Notes: generated from the letters alone by a model not told the origin. A stretch of 64,000 nt of DNA from Verrucomicrobiia bacterium (GCA_035629175.1 DASPIL010000103.1:1-64000); one strand, 5' to 3'. Counted from the first letter of the stretch, positions 26,631-35,742 are shown. Translations and numbers: made by a program.

Positions 26631-28034
26631 ATGAAATCCAATCGTCTCGTTTTTGTCGGTCTGTGCGCCCTTGCATGTTCCATGTTCTCCAGTCCCGCGG
26701 ACGACATTACTGCTTCTGGCAGCGGAGAATGGGGTTCGACGGTGCCCGACGCACCATGGCCGAACGGGATTGTTCCCGGCACCAACGACAGTGTGGACGT
26801 GGAAGCGCCTTTCGTTGTGACGATCACGACGAACGCGACGGCTGGATATGTTTATGGCAGCGGCACGATTACGCTCGCGCCGGATGCGACGTTGACGTTG
26901 CGGGGGGATGAATTTGGGGCGCAAGGAGCGCAATCTCTATCGACACTCAACGCCACTGCGCCGGGTTCGACGGTCATTTATGAAGGAAATGCATTCTGGG
27001 CAAAGCGAACCGACTACTTCCACCTGATCATTCGGAATCTTTCCACCAATCAGTACGATTTCTTCAACGGAGCCATTCCCGGTTCGGGACCAGTGCCAAT
27101 GAATATTGCAGGCGATCTGTCAGTGCTCGGAAGGATCAAGGTGCAGCAGGGAGCCGACATTTTCGTGGGTGGTGATTTGATCATGGGAACCAACAGCAGT
27201 TGGGATGTGTCGTCGTTCAACCTGACGGTTACCAGCAATACGACCATGAGAGGTCTGCTCCTCGACCTGGATGGCGCCAGCGGATCGAATTATTTCGGCG
27301 GCAACATGCTCATTGGGAGCGACTCCATCGGCTGGAACATATCCGACGTGATCCAGTGGGGAGTTGGCGGAAGCCTCACGAACGACAACCTCATTGTGGG
27401 ACGGGGTTATGGCAGCATCACGTTCGCGGGAAGCGGGGTGATTACCGGCAAGCCAATCCGAATTCCGACCATGACCGTAAGCGGAAGCTACCTCATTGGA
27501 ACCACGATCACGCTGACCACGAACACGCCCACTCTGACTGGCACCTTGATCTTCGATCTGGCGAATACCAATCAACTCATTCTTCAGTCGTATCCGACGA
27601 ATCCTCTGACGTTGTATTACGATGGAAATCTTAACGTCATCAACACCGGCGCGGTTCCGACTCCGGGAACAACGTACAAGTTTTTTTCGGCAACCAATTA
27701 CGACGGCGCGTTTGACTTGCAAACCTTTCCACCGCTTCCGGTGGGCCTGGCGTGGGAAGACAACTTGCTGACCTCGGGTTCCATCACGGTGTCCGGTTCT
27801 GTTGCAACGCCGCCGATGATCACGTCGACGCAGTATGATCGAGCAACTCGCGCACTCACGCTGGTTTGGACCTCGAGCCCCGCGATGACTTATTCCGTCA
27901 TTTACTCCGCAACCCTGCCAGGTTCTTTCGGCACTGTCCTTGCGTCGGGGATTCCGTCTGGGGGCGCGCAGACATCCACCGCCGTCACGCTTCCTGCTGG
28001 CGACACTGGTTTTGTTCGCGTGCTGCAGGAGTAG
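26631..28034 (+). CDS. Secreted beta-rich protein, unknown function
   Basis: The 467-residue protein has a signal peptide (KSNRLVFVGLCALACSMFSS). The rest is made of short repeated beta segments rich in Thr, Ser, Gly and Asn (SGTITLAPDATLTLRG, AGDLSVLGRIKVQQGADIFV, GGDLIMGTNSSWDV), as in autotransporter-like or beta-helix passenger domains. A C-terminal stretch of about 80 residues (TSTQYDRATRALTLVWTSSP) looks like a fibronectin/Ig-like module. I see no catalytic motif. It lies between the PEP-CTERM gene and the second GH71/99-like gene, suggesting a surface role. Confidence 0.75.
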   Translation: MKSNRLVFVGLCALACSMFSSPADDITASGSGEWGSTVPDAPWPNGIVPGTNDSVDVEAPFVVTITTNATAGYVYGSGTITLAPDATLTLRGDEFGAQGAQSLSTLNATAPGSTVIYEGNAFWAKRTDYFHLIIRNLSTNQYDFFNGAIPGSGPVPMNIAGDLSVLGRIKVQQGADIFVGGDLIMGTNSSWDVSSFNLTVTSNTTMRGLLLDLDGASGSNYFGGNMLIGSDSIGWNISDVIQWGVGGSLTNDNLIVGRGYGSITFAGSGVITGKPIRIPTMTVSGSYLIGTTITLTTNTPTLTGTLIFDLANTNQLILQSYPTNPLTLYYDGNLNVINTGAVPTPGTTYKFFSATNYDGAFDLQTFPPLPVGLAWEDNLLTSGSITVSGSVATPPMITSTQYDRATRALTLVWTSSPAMTYSVIYSATLPGSFGTVLASGIPSGGAQTSTAVTLPAGDTGFVRVLQE

Positions 28035-28103
28035 TCGCACGACGGGAACGTTCTACTCCAGCGTTGACACAGGCCGCCGGGTTCCTGACAACAGGTCATC
28101 GTA

Positions 28104-29375
28104 ATGCGCGCGCCTTTCTTTCAGCGAAACAGCCTCGTCTGCTGGCTGTTGTTTCTGACGCTCGCGCTTTCCGCGCATGCCGCACCCAAGGCGATCATGG
28201 CCTATTACATGCCGTGGTACGTGGCGAAACCACACAGCGCTGCGTGGGGCTGGCATTGGACGATGGATCATTTCGATCCTGACCGGATCACTGCGTCGGG
28301 GGAACGGGAGATTGCGTCATGGTATTATCCATCCATCGGTCCGTACGACTCCGCCGATCCTGCCGTGCTTGAATACCACGTTCTGTTGATGAAGCTGGCG
28401 GGGATTGATGGCGTGATCGTCGATTGGTATGGACCGGATGATTTCCTCGATTATGGCATCAACAACCAGCGGACGGCTGCGTTGTTCGAGGTCACCCGCC
28501 GTGCAGGATTGAAGTTCTGCATCTGCTTTGAAGATCAAACGGTGCAGCAGAAAATAAAAGGCGGATTCATCAAGGCGGAAGATGCCATTCCACACACGCA
28601 GTCGATGATGCGGTATTTGGAGACGAACTATTTCGGAGACGAAACTTACCTCCGATGGAACGGCCGGCCGGTTCTTCTCAACTTCGGTCCGCAGTACTTT
28701 CACGCTGACGCAGAATGGGTGCAGATTTTGTCGGTTTTCAAAACCGAGCCAGCACTCTTCACGGAGGACAACCGACTGCCCGTTGGTGTCGGGGCTTTCA
28801 ACTGGCCGCCGATGTGGTTGAGCCGCGCACCTGGAACCAGGGGCGTGCTATCGGAGTCGGCACTGGAGGGCTACCTCACGGGCTTCCAGCAGAATGGGAG
28901 GTCCTGGCCTGCATACATCAGCAGCGCCTTTCCCCGGTTCCACGACGTCTATCGCAAGGCTGGCATGCGCGACTACTGGGGATACCTGGGTGATCGCGGC
29001 GGAGAAACGTTTCGCGACACGCTGACGCGCGCGCTTACGAACGATTCCTTCATTGCGCAGATTGTGACATGGAATGATTACGGCGAGGGCACGATCGTCG
29101 AACCGACTTTGGAGTACGGTTACCGCGACCTTGAAATCGTGCAGGAATTGCGGCGTAAACATTTGCAGCCCGCGTTCAGCCATGAATCCAGGCACTTGAG
29201 GCTGGCCCGAAGATTATACGACCTGCGACGGGTGGGAAAGGCGGCTCGCGGTGAACTGGACTTGATCTTCAATGCGATCATCGCAGGCGACCTAAGCAAG
29301 GCGGAAAGCAGACTCAGCGCGCTGGAGAGACTGCAACCCGCAAGCGAAGAGCCGCAGGCAAAAGCTTCGAAGTAG
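28104..29375 (+). CDS. Secreted GH71/GH99-like glycoside hydrolase, paralogue 2
   Basis: The 423-residue paralogue of the protein at 18525-20000. It has a signal peptide (NSLVCWLLFLTLALSAHA) and shares near-identical motifs: IMAYYMPWYVAKP, GPYDSADPAVLEYHVLLMKL, AGIDGVIVDWYG, FNWPPMWLS and VTWNDYGEGTIVEPT. It lacks the C-terminal extension of paralogue 1. Paralogues 9.5 kb apart, flanking a sensor system and a GH10 gene, suggest duplication and divergence for related substrates. The substrate is unknown; family members act on alpha-linked mannan or glucan. Confidence 0.8.
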   Translation: MRAPFFQRNSLVCWLLFLTLALSAHAAPKAIMAYYMPWYVAKPHSAAWGWHWTMDHFDPDRITASGEREIASWYYPSIGPYDSADPAVLEYHVLLMKLAGIDGVIVDWYGPDDFLDYGINNQRTAALFEVTRRAGLKFCICFEDQTVQQKIKGGFIKAEDAIPHTQSMMRYLETNYFGDETYLRWNGRPVLLNFGPQYFHADAEWVQILSVFKTEPALFTEDNRLPVGVGAFNWPPMWLSRAPGTRGVLSESALEGYLTGFQQNGRSWPAYISSAFPRFHDVYRKAGMRDYWGYLGDRGGETFRDTLTRALTNDSFIAQIVTWNDYGEGTIVEPTLEYGYRDLEIVQELRRKHLQPAFSHESRHLRLARRLYDLRRVGKAARGELDLIFNAIIAGDLSKAESRLSALERLQPASEEPQAKASK

Positions 29376-29414
29376 CGCTTCGATGGTCGATTCAAATTCT
29401 CGACAAAGGGCACG

Positions 29415-30656
29415 ATGTCCTGCATGACAGGGCGCATGCACCTCTTCCATTCTCGCGACAAAGTGCTTCGTCAAAATTTGATTGCCGCACTGGTTCTGGC
29501 CGGAGCGGCAGCCTGCGTTTCCGCCGCGGAACCTGGTCCTTCACTGAAGAATGCCTACAAGGACGCCTTTCTCATGGGAACAGCCGTAAATGAGGCGATT
29601 GTTTCGGGCGCGGATGCAGCATCCGGGCGGATTGTTCTAACGCACTTCAATAGCATCACCGCGGAGAACGTCATGAAGGCTGAGCCAATCAATCCGCGGC
29701 CCGGCGTTTACAACTTTGCACCTGCGGATGCGTTCGTCGCGTTCGGGGAAACCAATGGCATGTTTATCGTCGGGCACACGCTCGTATGGCATAACCAGAC
29801 ACCCGCCTGGTTTTTCCTGGACGAACAGGGACAGCGCAATACCCGGGAAGCCCAGATCGAACGCATGCGGCGGCATATCGAAATTGTGGCCGGCCGTTAC
29901 GCTGGCCGCGTGCATGCCTGGGATGTGGTTAACGAGGTGATCGACAATGACGGATCGTATCGTCCCACTACCTGGGTCAATGCCGTCGGGAGTGGGGATG
30001 AGTTGGTCAAACACGCGTTCCGATTTGCCAGCCAATACGCCACCAACGCTGAACTTTATTACAACGATTTCAATGCCTGGCGTCCCGCAAAGCGCGATGG
30101 GATCGTTCGCATGGTAAAGATGCTGCAGAAGGAAGGCATCAGGATTGATGGCGTGGGCATGCAGGCACATTGGGGGCTGAACTACCCCAAGTCGGAATAC
30201 ATAGAGGCAGCCATCGATGCGTATGCTGCGCTGGGGATCAAGGTAATGATCACTGAACTGGATGTGGATGTCCTGCCGCTGACGAAGGAAGGGCAGGTTA
30301 TTGGCACCGTGATGAGCCACGCACAATTCCAGGAGGAGGAATTCAAAAGCTTTCTCGATCCGTATTCAGCCGGTCTGCCCGACGACATGCAGGATCAACT
30401 GGCCGCGCGCTACAGGGAATTGTTCGAGATCTTCCATCGCAAACGCCACGCCATCGCGCGGGTGACGCTTTGGGGAATCCATGACGGCATGTCCTGGAAG
30501 AACGACTATCCAGTTCCTCGTCGAACGAATTACCCATTGTTGTTCGACAGAAAAAAGCAGCCGAAGCCTGCCTTTGATGCGGTCATTCGACTGCCATCCC
30601 AGCAGTCTTCGAACAGCAACCCTGCCGAGGGCCCGGGGGTGCAAAAGGGACGCTGA
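29415..30656 (+). CDS. GH10 endo-1,4-beta-xylanase
   Basis: The predicted protein has a signal peptide (NLIAALVLAGAAACVSAA) and a complete GH10 barrel. Substrate-site residues appear in ITAENVMKAEPINP and VGHTLVWHNQTPAWFF. The acid/base glutamate is in AWDVVNEVIDN and the nucleophile glutamate in VMITELDVDVLP. TLWGIHDGMSW closes the barrel. It would cut the xylan backbone in the periplasm or outside the cell. ATG at 29436 is an equally good start and places the signal peptide closer to the N-terminus. It follows the second GH71/99-like gene by 39 bp and may be co-transcribed. Confidence 0.93.
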   Translation: MSCMTGRMHLFHSRDKVLRQNLIAALVLAGAAACVSAAEPGPSLKNAYKDAFLMGTAVNEAIVSGADAASGRIVLTHFNSITAENVMKAEPINPRPGVYNFAPADAFVAFGETNGMFIVGHTLVWHNQTPAWFFLDEQGQRNTREAQIERMRRHIEIVAGRYAGRVHAWDVVNEVIDNDGSYRPTTWVNAVGSGDELVKHAFRFASQYATNAELYYNDFNAWRPAKRDGIVRMVKMLQKEGIRIDGVGMQAHWGLNYPKSEYIEAAIDAYAALGIKVMITELDVDVLPLTKEGQVIGTVMSHAQFQEEEFKSFLDPYSAGLPDDMQDQLAARYRELFEIFHRKRHAIARVTLWGIHDGMSWKNDYPVPRRTNYPLLFDRKKQPKPAFDAVIRLPSQQSSNSNPAEGPGVQKGR

Positions 30657-30853
30657 AACGGAAAAACATTGAACAGGAGCCCGCAGACGAAACGGAGGTT
30701 GAGCAAGCCGCCCATATATCCTCCGGGGATGAATTCTGGAAAATTCGTGCCCTGTTGGTTAGGTATCTGTATCGCCACCGCAAGTATCAAAGCCTTGTTT
30801 CAACTCTCGCCTTAACGCCCGGTAGACGCGAACCGATTGCCTTCGTGTTCAAT

Positions 30854-31660
30854 TCAATAAAACCAGCCGCTTCCGCTATCCCCAGTGTAGACGCCTCTCA
30901 GCTGCGCCCGCGAATGAGATTCAACGTGGCCGTCGGCGAACGTGAGATTCACACTGATCGATCCCACCCCGCTGGGGGCGTGCCCGGACGACTTTTTAGC
31001 GGGAATGATGCTCGCTGCGTTGTTGGCGCCTTTGACGTTGATATTTGCCGAATTCAGGCCAGCGGGGGATCCATACCCGGAAAAGCACGAATCGCTAAGG
31101 AATGGAACGTGCGCGCTTGCGCGGTCGGTAGTCTTCTTTGGGAAGCCGTACCTCCCGGGGTCAGTATTCTGAGCAATCCCTGCGGGTGCGGGAAATCCGC
31201 CGCGCTGGATCCAAAGGTTGTGGTTCATGATAACGAAGCCGCCACCAAAAAAACTCGCCAGATAGCTGTTCAGGTCTGTAATGGTCCTCATTTCCCGGCC
31301 CAGATGTGTTTTGGCCGCGGTGTATTGCGCCAGGGTTTCCGCATCGCGGGCGGGACAAAACCACATCGGCACAGTCAGCCCGTACGCAGCCACGGCTGGC
31401 GTGAACCCGACGCCGATGTCCCAAGGATTGCCACCCGCACCGACCGCAGGAAACGACGCGCCTGGCAGGTTGTCTTTTGAGTCCCCCGCATACATGTTTG
31501 CCATGATTCCCCACTGCTTATAGTTGGAAGTGCAGTTTGTGACCTTGGCTCGATACTTCGCTTTTGACAGCGCGGGTAGAAGCATGGCAGCGAGGATTGC
31601 GATAATGGCGATCACGACCAGCAGTTCGATCAGCGTAAAGGCACGTGAGCCGTTTCGCAT
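30854..31660 (-). CDS. Prepilin-like secreted protein with C-terminal DG motif
   Basis: The 268-residue protein opens [20 protein letters not shown], a prepilin signal nearly identical to that of the protein at 24801-25706. The C-terminal region has [16 protein letters not shown], the end motif of these DUF1559-like proteins, and CPARD and SDSCF cysteines in between. It is transcribed opposite to and converges with the GH10 gene. Role unknown; it is probably exported through a pseudopilin-type route. A gap of about 570 bp lies upstream. Confidence 0.88.
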   Translation of the reverse strand: MRNGSRAFTLIELLVVIAIIAILAAMLLPALSKAKYRAKVTNCTSNYKQWGIMANMYAGDSKDNLPGASFPAVGAGGNPWDIGVGFTPAVAAYGLTVPMWFCPARDAETLAQYTAAKTHLGREMRTITDLNSYLASFFGGGFVIMNHNLWIQRGGFPAPAGIAQNTDPGRYGFPKKTTDRASAHVPFLSDSCFSGYGSPAGLNSANINVKGANNAASIIPAKKSSGHAPSGVGSISVNLTFADGHVESHSRAQLRGVYTGDSGSGWFY

Positions 31661-31844
31661 CTAGGGTTTCATTTTCATGGTTTGAAGCACGGGTTGGTGA
31701 TGTGGTTCACAAGAAAAGAGGCGCAAGGCGTCCATGCCTGCACCCCGAGCGTGTACGCGGGATGCGCGATGCTCTTTGAGACAGGAATCATTGAGAGGAG
31801 CCATTGTAGAACCAAAATTGATCCCTTTTTCAATATGACAAACG

Positions 31845-32063
31845 TTACAGACGCGAGCTTCTCTTTCTCGCCGTGTCCCAACCCCCCTTCCAGTCTGGCA
31901 ATGCAGGTTCCCGGCGAGAAACTGCCAACGAACTATAACAAAAAATCCTCTCTGGTCTCGCCACGGTGGAGTCACCGCTCGGCACGTTGCGAGCCGTTTC
32001 GCTCCTGGAAAGCCCAGCGGCTTTCCGTGCGCGCAACCTCTTTGTTAGTGCGGTGAAATTCAT
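31845..32063 (-). CDS. Possible small ORF with an unusually strong ribosome-binding site
   Basis: A 72-codon minus-strand frame (MNFTALTKRLRARKAAGLSR start) is preceded by AAAAGGAGGAGGCC directly before the ATG. This is a far better Shine-Dalgarno match than any other gene here. The predicted peptide is basic and has no recognisable domain. Upstream is a CACGAAACACACCAACCACA stretch that looks like a dispersed repeat, so the whole block may be a repeat rather than a gene. The rest of the gap 31661-32233 shows no other gene. Confidence 0.25.
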   Translation of the reverse strand: MNFTALTKRLRARKAAGLSRSETARNVPSGDSTVARPERIFCYSSLAVSRREPALPDWKGGWDTARKRSSRL

Positions 32064-32233
32064 GGCCTCCTCCTTTTCGTGTGGTTGGTGTGTTTCGTGG
32101 TTTCCTCGCCTCTTCGCATGCGCGATGAAAGCCCTCAAACCACGGAGAGATCCGACCTAGCTAGCAACCCAGAATGTTGCCAAAAAAACAAAAAGTTGTT
32201 GGATAGCCGCACGGAGAGGCGGTCCGGAAATCC

Positions 32234-32848
32234 TCAAAAACGCGGGGGAATGAGCCGCGGGTCGCGGGCAGTGCGAAATGTGATGGAAACCCGCCGCGCG
32301 CGACGCCGTCGTTCGCCGTTGATCACGTCGTTCAGCCGCGGCGCGATTCCGTGCTCCCATTCGGTTCGGGCGGGTCCTGAGATCACCCAAAGGCTGCGCA
32401 CAGGCAAAAACACGGGCACCCGAAGATTTCGGGCAGGATGTTTGAAGTCCATCACAATGTCGGAACCCAGGCTGACGCACGCGATCGTGGGTCCGAAACT
32501 ACCGTAGTCCTTGTGCGGCGCGATCCCTTGGGGAGGAATGTATTCGTTGATGACGCAATTCTCCCGAAGTCGCTCCATGTGGGCATCGAGGCCAACCCGC
32601 CGCGCGAGCGGCATCAACCATTCAGGGAAGTCGTGCACCCAAACTGGTGTACCGCCGTGCTGGCCTGCGTAGCCCAACCCGTACTGCTGGATCCGTCTCC
32701 GCCAATCCGTCTCCCAGGGGCCATCGTTCACGTTCGCCAGCAGTTCACTTTCCTCGCGAGCGTCGACGTAATCCTCGCGAATCACGAAGCCTGGAATCTC
32801 CACGGGTCTCGGCTTTGGCGCTGCACCGAACAATTCTGCCTGTTGCAT
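32234..32848 (-). CDS. AlkB-like 2-oxoglutarate/Fe(II) dioxygenase
   Basis: The 204-residue protein has the AlkB fold signature NEYIPPQGIAPHKDYGSFGP, with the HxD iron ligands in HKD. The distal iron-binding His is in WEHGIAPR, and the 2-oxoglutarate-binding arginines are in RRRARRVSITFR. AlkB enzymes remove alkyl groups from DNA or RNA bases by oxidation; some family members act on protein or other substrates. Nucleotide specificity cannot be told by eye. The frame extends 19 codons upstream to 32905, but the domain starts after the ATG at 32848. It is divergent from the DUF6916 gene at 32961. Confidence 0.82.
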   Translation of the reverse strand: MQQAELFGAAPKPRPVEIPGFVIREDYVDAREESELLANVNDGPWETDWRRRIQQYGLGYAGQHGGTPVWVHDFPEWLMPLARRVGLDAHMERLRENCVINEYIPPQGIAPHKDYGSFGPTIACVSLGSDIVMDFKHPARNLRVPVFLPVRSLWVISGPARTEWEHGIAPRLNDVINGERRRRARRVSITFRTARDPRLIPPRF

Positions 32849-32960
32849 GCTGTAACATAGCACTGCCGGATCGAACCGGATGTGCGCGCGGCCGCGCGGA
32901 TTCAAGAAAGCGTTTCAGCGGCGGCTGATAAGGCCGATGAGAGACGCACCACGTGCTACT

Positions 32961-33356
32961 ATGAAAACGCGACGACAATTTCTTGCAATGGGTTCATTGA
33001 CGGCGCTCTTTGCCGCGGTCATCTCTCCAGCCCTGTTGCTAAAGCGCGCTGGAGTGAACCGCTTGGCTGATTTGCACGTGGGACGATTCACGCCCCTTGT
33101 GAACAGCGACTTCATCGTCAGCGGCGCAACCGCAGATGCGATGGCGCTTAAATTGATCTCGGCAGAGCGAATTAACGCGGACCCACAAGGACGAAGTTTT
33201 TCCCTGCGATTCACTGGTCCTGCGAACCAGGTGCTGCCACAGGGAATCCACGAACTGAAACACGACGAGGTTGGTGCGATCGCGGTCTTCATGGTACCGC
33301 AGCACGAGGGGCGGAACGGCCGATATTACGAAGTGCTCTTCAATCGAGCTGCTTGA
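32961..33356 (+). CDS. DUF6916-like protein with Tat-type signal peptide
   Basis: The 131-residue protein starts MKTRRQFLAMGSLTALFAAV, a twin-arginine-like signal. The mature part resembles the DUF6916 protein of the neighbouring operon (35440-35742): RSFSLRFTGP, then HELKHDEVGAIAVFMVP and GRNGRYYEVLFN. The family occurs beside tail-collar genes in other bacteria as far as I recall, without known function. It is convergent with, and overlaps by 17 bp, the acetyltransferase at the end of that operon. A Tat signal implies it is folded before export. Confidence 0.7.
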   Translation: MKTRRQFLAMGSLTALFAAVISPALLLKRAGVNRLADLHVGRFTPLVNSDFIVSGATADAMALKLISAERINADPQGRSFSLRFTGPANQVLPQGIHELKHDEVGAIAVFMVPQHEGRNGRYYEVLFNRAA

Positions 33357-33834
33357 CCTGAGAATCGGGGAACCACTGATAAAAGTGGTAGACACCTTTG
33401 TCGGCCATCTTCCGAAATCCAAGTCGTTGGTAGAGTCGGACAGCCGGGTTGAAGATTTCGACGTGAATTCCAACTGACTTTCCACTCGATCGACCTTCCG
33501 CGAACAGTTGGTTCAGTAAGAGAGTTCCAATGCCTTTTCCGCGAAATTCCGGGAGCAGCGCGATATCCATGACGCGGATTTCCTCCTGGGTGCGATGAAC
33601 ATACAATCTCCCGCCCGGGCGCTGGTCACAAAGCACAATCAGGTATTCAGCACCCTCGTAATTTTCCTGGTAGAATTGCGTTTGCGCGCTGAATTGCATC
33701 TGCACAAACGCGCTCTTTTCCTCCACGCTCCAATTCGTTTGTGCCAGTTCCTCTGCCCGGGTGGAACCATATACTCTCAGGAGGAAGGGTTCGTCGGCCG
33801 GTTCGGCAGGACGCAGCCCAATCGCGTCAGGCAT
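33340..33834 (-). CDS. GNAT family N-acetyltransferase
   Basis: The 164-residue protein has the GNAT fold with the acetyl-CoA-binding motif DIALLPEFRGKGIGTLLLNQ near 90-110 and VEIFNPAVRLYQRLGFRKM near the C-terminus. It is the last gene of the six-gene minus-strand operon, starting 5 bp after the third tail-collar gene. The position suggests it modifies a component of that system, for example the collar proteins or an adhesin, but the substrate is not known. Confidence 0.88.
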   Translation of the reverse strand: MPDAIGLRPAEPADEPFLLRVYGSTRAEELAQTNWSVEEKSAFVQMQFSAQTQFYQENYEGAEYLIVLCDQRPGGRLYVHRTQEEIRVMDIALLPEFRGKGIGTLLLNQLFAEGRSSGKSVGIHVEIFNPAVRLYQRLGFRKMADKGVYHFYQWFPDSQVKQLD

Positions 33835-33839
33835 GTGAT

Positions 33840-34373
33840 TTAAGGGCGCTGCGGGAAGACTCCCTGCATCGCAATGCAGAAGTTCAGCGTCAGGTAAGGT
33901 TGCATGTTGTTGTGCGGCAAACCTCCTCCCGCAGGGGGCAGCGTCTGATACGCCATGGGGGTCAGTGTCGGACCGGAACCGCTGGTGGCGTAAAGCACGC
34001 CGCCTGTCGGCACGCCCAAACTCATCTGTGGCTCGGGAACCAATGCGTTGGCAGGATCGAGGTTGTTGGCGGAAATCGCGTGGGTATGAAACGGAATTTC
34101 CGAGACTAGGAGTGTGATCGATTCCACTCCGCTCATTTCGCCGAGATCACGCAGCGATAGGCCCTGTCCCTGGCCAGGCTGCATCGCGGCATTCCCCTGA
34201 AGGTCGGGCAGGGCGAAGGTGGATTTTCCGTCGCCGCCATAAACCGTTCCGAGCAGCGAAAAAAGGGCCGTGTTCTGGCTGATCGGCATGAGCTGTCCAT
34301 CGCAGAAAGCCCAGCCCGTCGGAGGGAAATTGAAAGGAAAGATACGAATTTCAGCAACGAATGGGTCGGACAT
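33840..34373 (-). CDS. Tail-collar domain (Mdp-like) protein 1
   Basis: The 177-residue protein has the tail-collar pattern: FNFPPTGWAFCDGQLMPISQ near 14-33, LLGTVYGGDGKSTFALPDLQ, HTHAISANN, and the terminal NMQPYLTLNFCIAMQGVFPQ. In phages this fold forms a trimeric collar at tail fibre bases. In non-phage bacteria such genes (microcystin-dependent protein relatives) occur in tandem and are unexplained. There is no signal peptide. It is 6 bp downstream of collar 2 and 5 bp upstream of the acetyltransferase gene. Confidence 0.85.
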   Translation of the reverse strand: MSDPFVAEIRIFPFNFPPTGWAFCDGQLMPISQNTALFSLLGTVYGGDGKSTFALPDLQGNAAMQPGQGQGLSLRDLGEMSGVESITLLVSEIPFHTHAISANNLDPANALVPEPQMSLGVPTGGVLYATSGSGPTLTPMAYQTLPPAGGGLPHNNMQPYLTLNFCIAMQGVFPQRP

Positions 34374-34379
34374 AGGGAT

Positions 34380-34901
34380 TCAGGTTTGTTGCGGGAAAAC
34401 TCCAAACAACGAGATGATGTAGTTGATGCAGAGAAATGGCTGCGTGTTTTCGTGCGGCTGACTTCCGCCAGCCGGGGAGGCCATTGCCGCGTTCATCTGC
34501 GTGGAGGGCGCATCCAGGATGTAAGGCTTGACGGATGAAGTGCTGCCGGCAATCACGTTGCCTTGCGGATTCGTCGCGGTTCCGTTCGCGGTGCTGGCAG
34601 TGAACGGGTGGGTGTGATTCGGAATCTGTTGGACCGCGAGTGTCTCCTGTTCGGTCCCGAACATTTCGCCGATTTGGTAAGTCGTGCCGTCGGGGCCCGT
34701 TCCCATGTGAACCGGGATGCGGCTGGCGAGGTTTGGCAGGTTGAACGTTTCCTCGCCGTCGCCGCCGTATGTGGTTCCGATCAATTGAAAAAGGACCTCG
34801 TTTTCCGAGATGGGAAGCGACTGGCCTTCGCAAAACATCCATCCATTCGGCGCGAAATTCCCGGCGAACATCCTGATTTCTCCAACCATTGGTTCTGGCA
34901 T
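34380..34901 (-). CDS. Tail-collar domain (Mdp-like) protein 2
   Basis: The 173-residue paralogue of the flanking collar genes: GEIRMFAGNFAPNGWMFCEG at the N-terminus, LIGTTYGGDGEETFNLPNLA, IPNHTHPFTAST, and QPFLCINYIISLFGVFPQ at the C-terminus. The centre (residues 115-150) is the variable region, which in this fold faces the ligand or partner. It starts 22 bp after collar 3 in the same operon. Confidence 0.85.
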   Translation of the reverse strand: MPEPMVGEIRMFAGNFAPNGWMFCEGQSLPISENEVLFQLIGTTYGGDGEETFNLPNLASRIPVHMGTGPDGTTYQIGEMFGTEQETLAVQQIPNHTHPFTASTANGTATNPQGNVIAGSTSSVKPYILDAPSTQMNAAMASPAGGSQPHENTQPFLCINYIISLFGVFPQQT

Positions 34902-34923
34902 AAAAATTTACGATTTAGGGGGT

Positions 34924-35424
34924 TCAGTTTTGCGACGGGAAAATGCCCTGCAATGCGATGCAGAAGTTCAGCACGAGCGTCGGCATCATGTTGTTGTGCG
35001 GCTGGCTTCCGCCGACACTCGATACCGTTCCAGGGTGGAGCGTCACCAACTGCGTGGGCGCCGAATAGAGATTGTTCACCGGGCCGAGATAGTTGCCGGC
35101 CGGATTGGCGGATTGGTCGGACGGATTGTCGGCGGCCATTGCCGCATGCAGATGCGTTGGCAATTGCTGGATGTTCACCGTCACGGATGTGCTGCCCGCC
35201 TGTTCGCCGAGGGTGTGGCCATTTCCCATATGGATGGGCACGCGGCCGCGAAGATTGGGGAGGGCGAATGTCGTCTGACCATTGCCGCCATAGGTCGTTC
35301 CAAGCAGCGCGAACAATGCCTGGTTTTGGTTGATCGGCAAAAACTGGCCATTGCACAGGGCCCAGCCCTTGGGCGGGAAGTTGAACGAGAAGATTTTGAT
35401 TTCGGAAAGGAATGGTTCGGACAT
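34924..35424 (-). CDS. Tail-collar domain (Mdp-like) protein 3
   Basis: The 166-residue paralogue, first of the three in transcription order: SEIKIFSFNFPPKGWALCNG, LLGTTYGGNGQTTFALPNLR, LPTHLHAAMAAD and a C-terminal LVLNFCIALQGIFPSQ. The three proteins share N- and C-terminal blocks and differ in the middle, as expected for subunits of a mixed trimer or a set with different targets. It starts 15 bp after the DUF6916 gene. No other phage structural genes are near. Confidence 0.85.
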   Translation of the reverse strand: MSEPFLSEIKIFSFNFPPKGWALCNGQFLPINQNQALFALLGTTYGGNGQTTFALPNLRGRVPIHMGNGHTLGEQAGSTSVTVNIQQLPTHLHAAMAADNPSDQSANPAGNYLGPVNNLYSAPTQLVTLHPGTVSSVGGSQPHNNMMPTLVLNFCIALQGIFPSQN

Positions 35425-35439
35425 GGATGGACTCCTGGT

Positions 35440-35742
35440 TCAGGTGAACACGGCTTCGTATTGCATGTGGCTCCCGCTCAATCCGAGGGGAACGAGGAAA
35501 ATATCGACCTCGCCGAGGGTTTCATTCTCCAGGCGGTAGGTGTGCTGTCGTGCCCACGGAGTCACCGGGCCGTGGAACATCAGCGAAAACGGCTCGTCGC
35601 GAATCGGACCTTTTTCGACGGGATGCAGCGTCAGGTGAGTGACGGCCACGAGCGACAGTTCAAGCGTCTGTTCGCCGCCTGTTCGCAGGATGAACTTCTG
35701 CTGCAGCGCCTGCGCGAAATCTTCTTTGCTCAGGTTTTTCAA
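35440..35742 (-). CDS. DUF6916-like protein (cytoplasmic paralogue)
   Basis: A 100-residue protein when started at TTG 35742: LKNLSKEDFAQALQQKFILR, LELSLVAVTHL, then EPFSLMFHGPVTPWARQHTY and GEVDIFLVPLGLSGSHMQYE. It matches the exported protein at 32961-33356 in its C-terminal half but lacks its signal peptide. The frame is open to 35868, but that part overlaps the phosphoribosyltransferase gene and has no domain. The TTG start fits the conserved domain, though no clear ribosome-binding site is seen. It heads the collar genes in the operon. Confidence 0.72.
   Translation of the reverse strand: MKNLSKEDFAQALQQKFILRTGGEQTLELSLVAVTHLTLHPVEKGPIRDEPFSLMFHGPVTPWARQHTYRLENETLGEVDIFLVPLGLSGSHMQYEAVFT

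Noticed and set aside
33840-35424. Prophage or phage tail interpretation of the collar genes
   Set aside because: No capsid, portal, sheath, tube, baseplate, lysis or integrase gene is nearby, and the operon includes metabolic-type enzymes.
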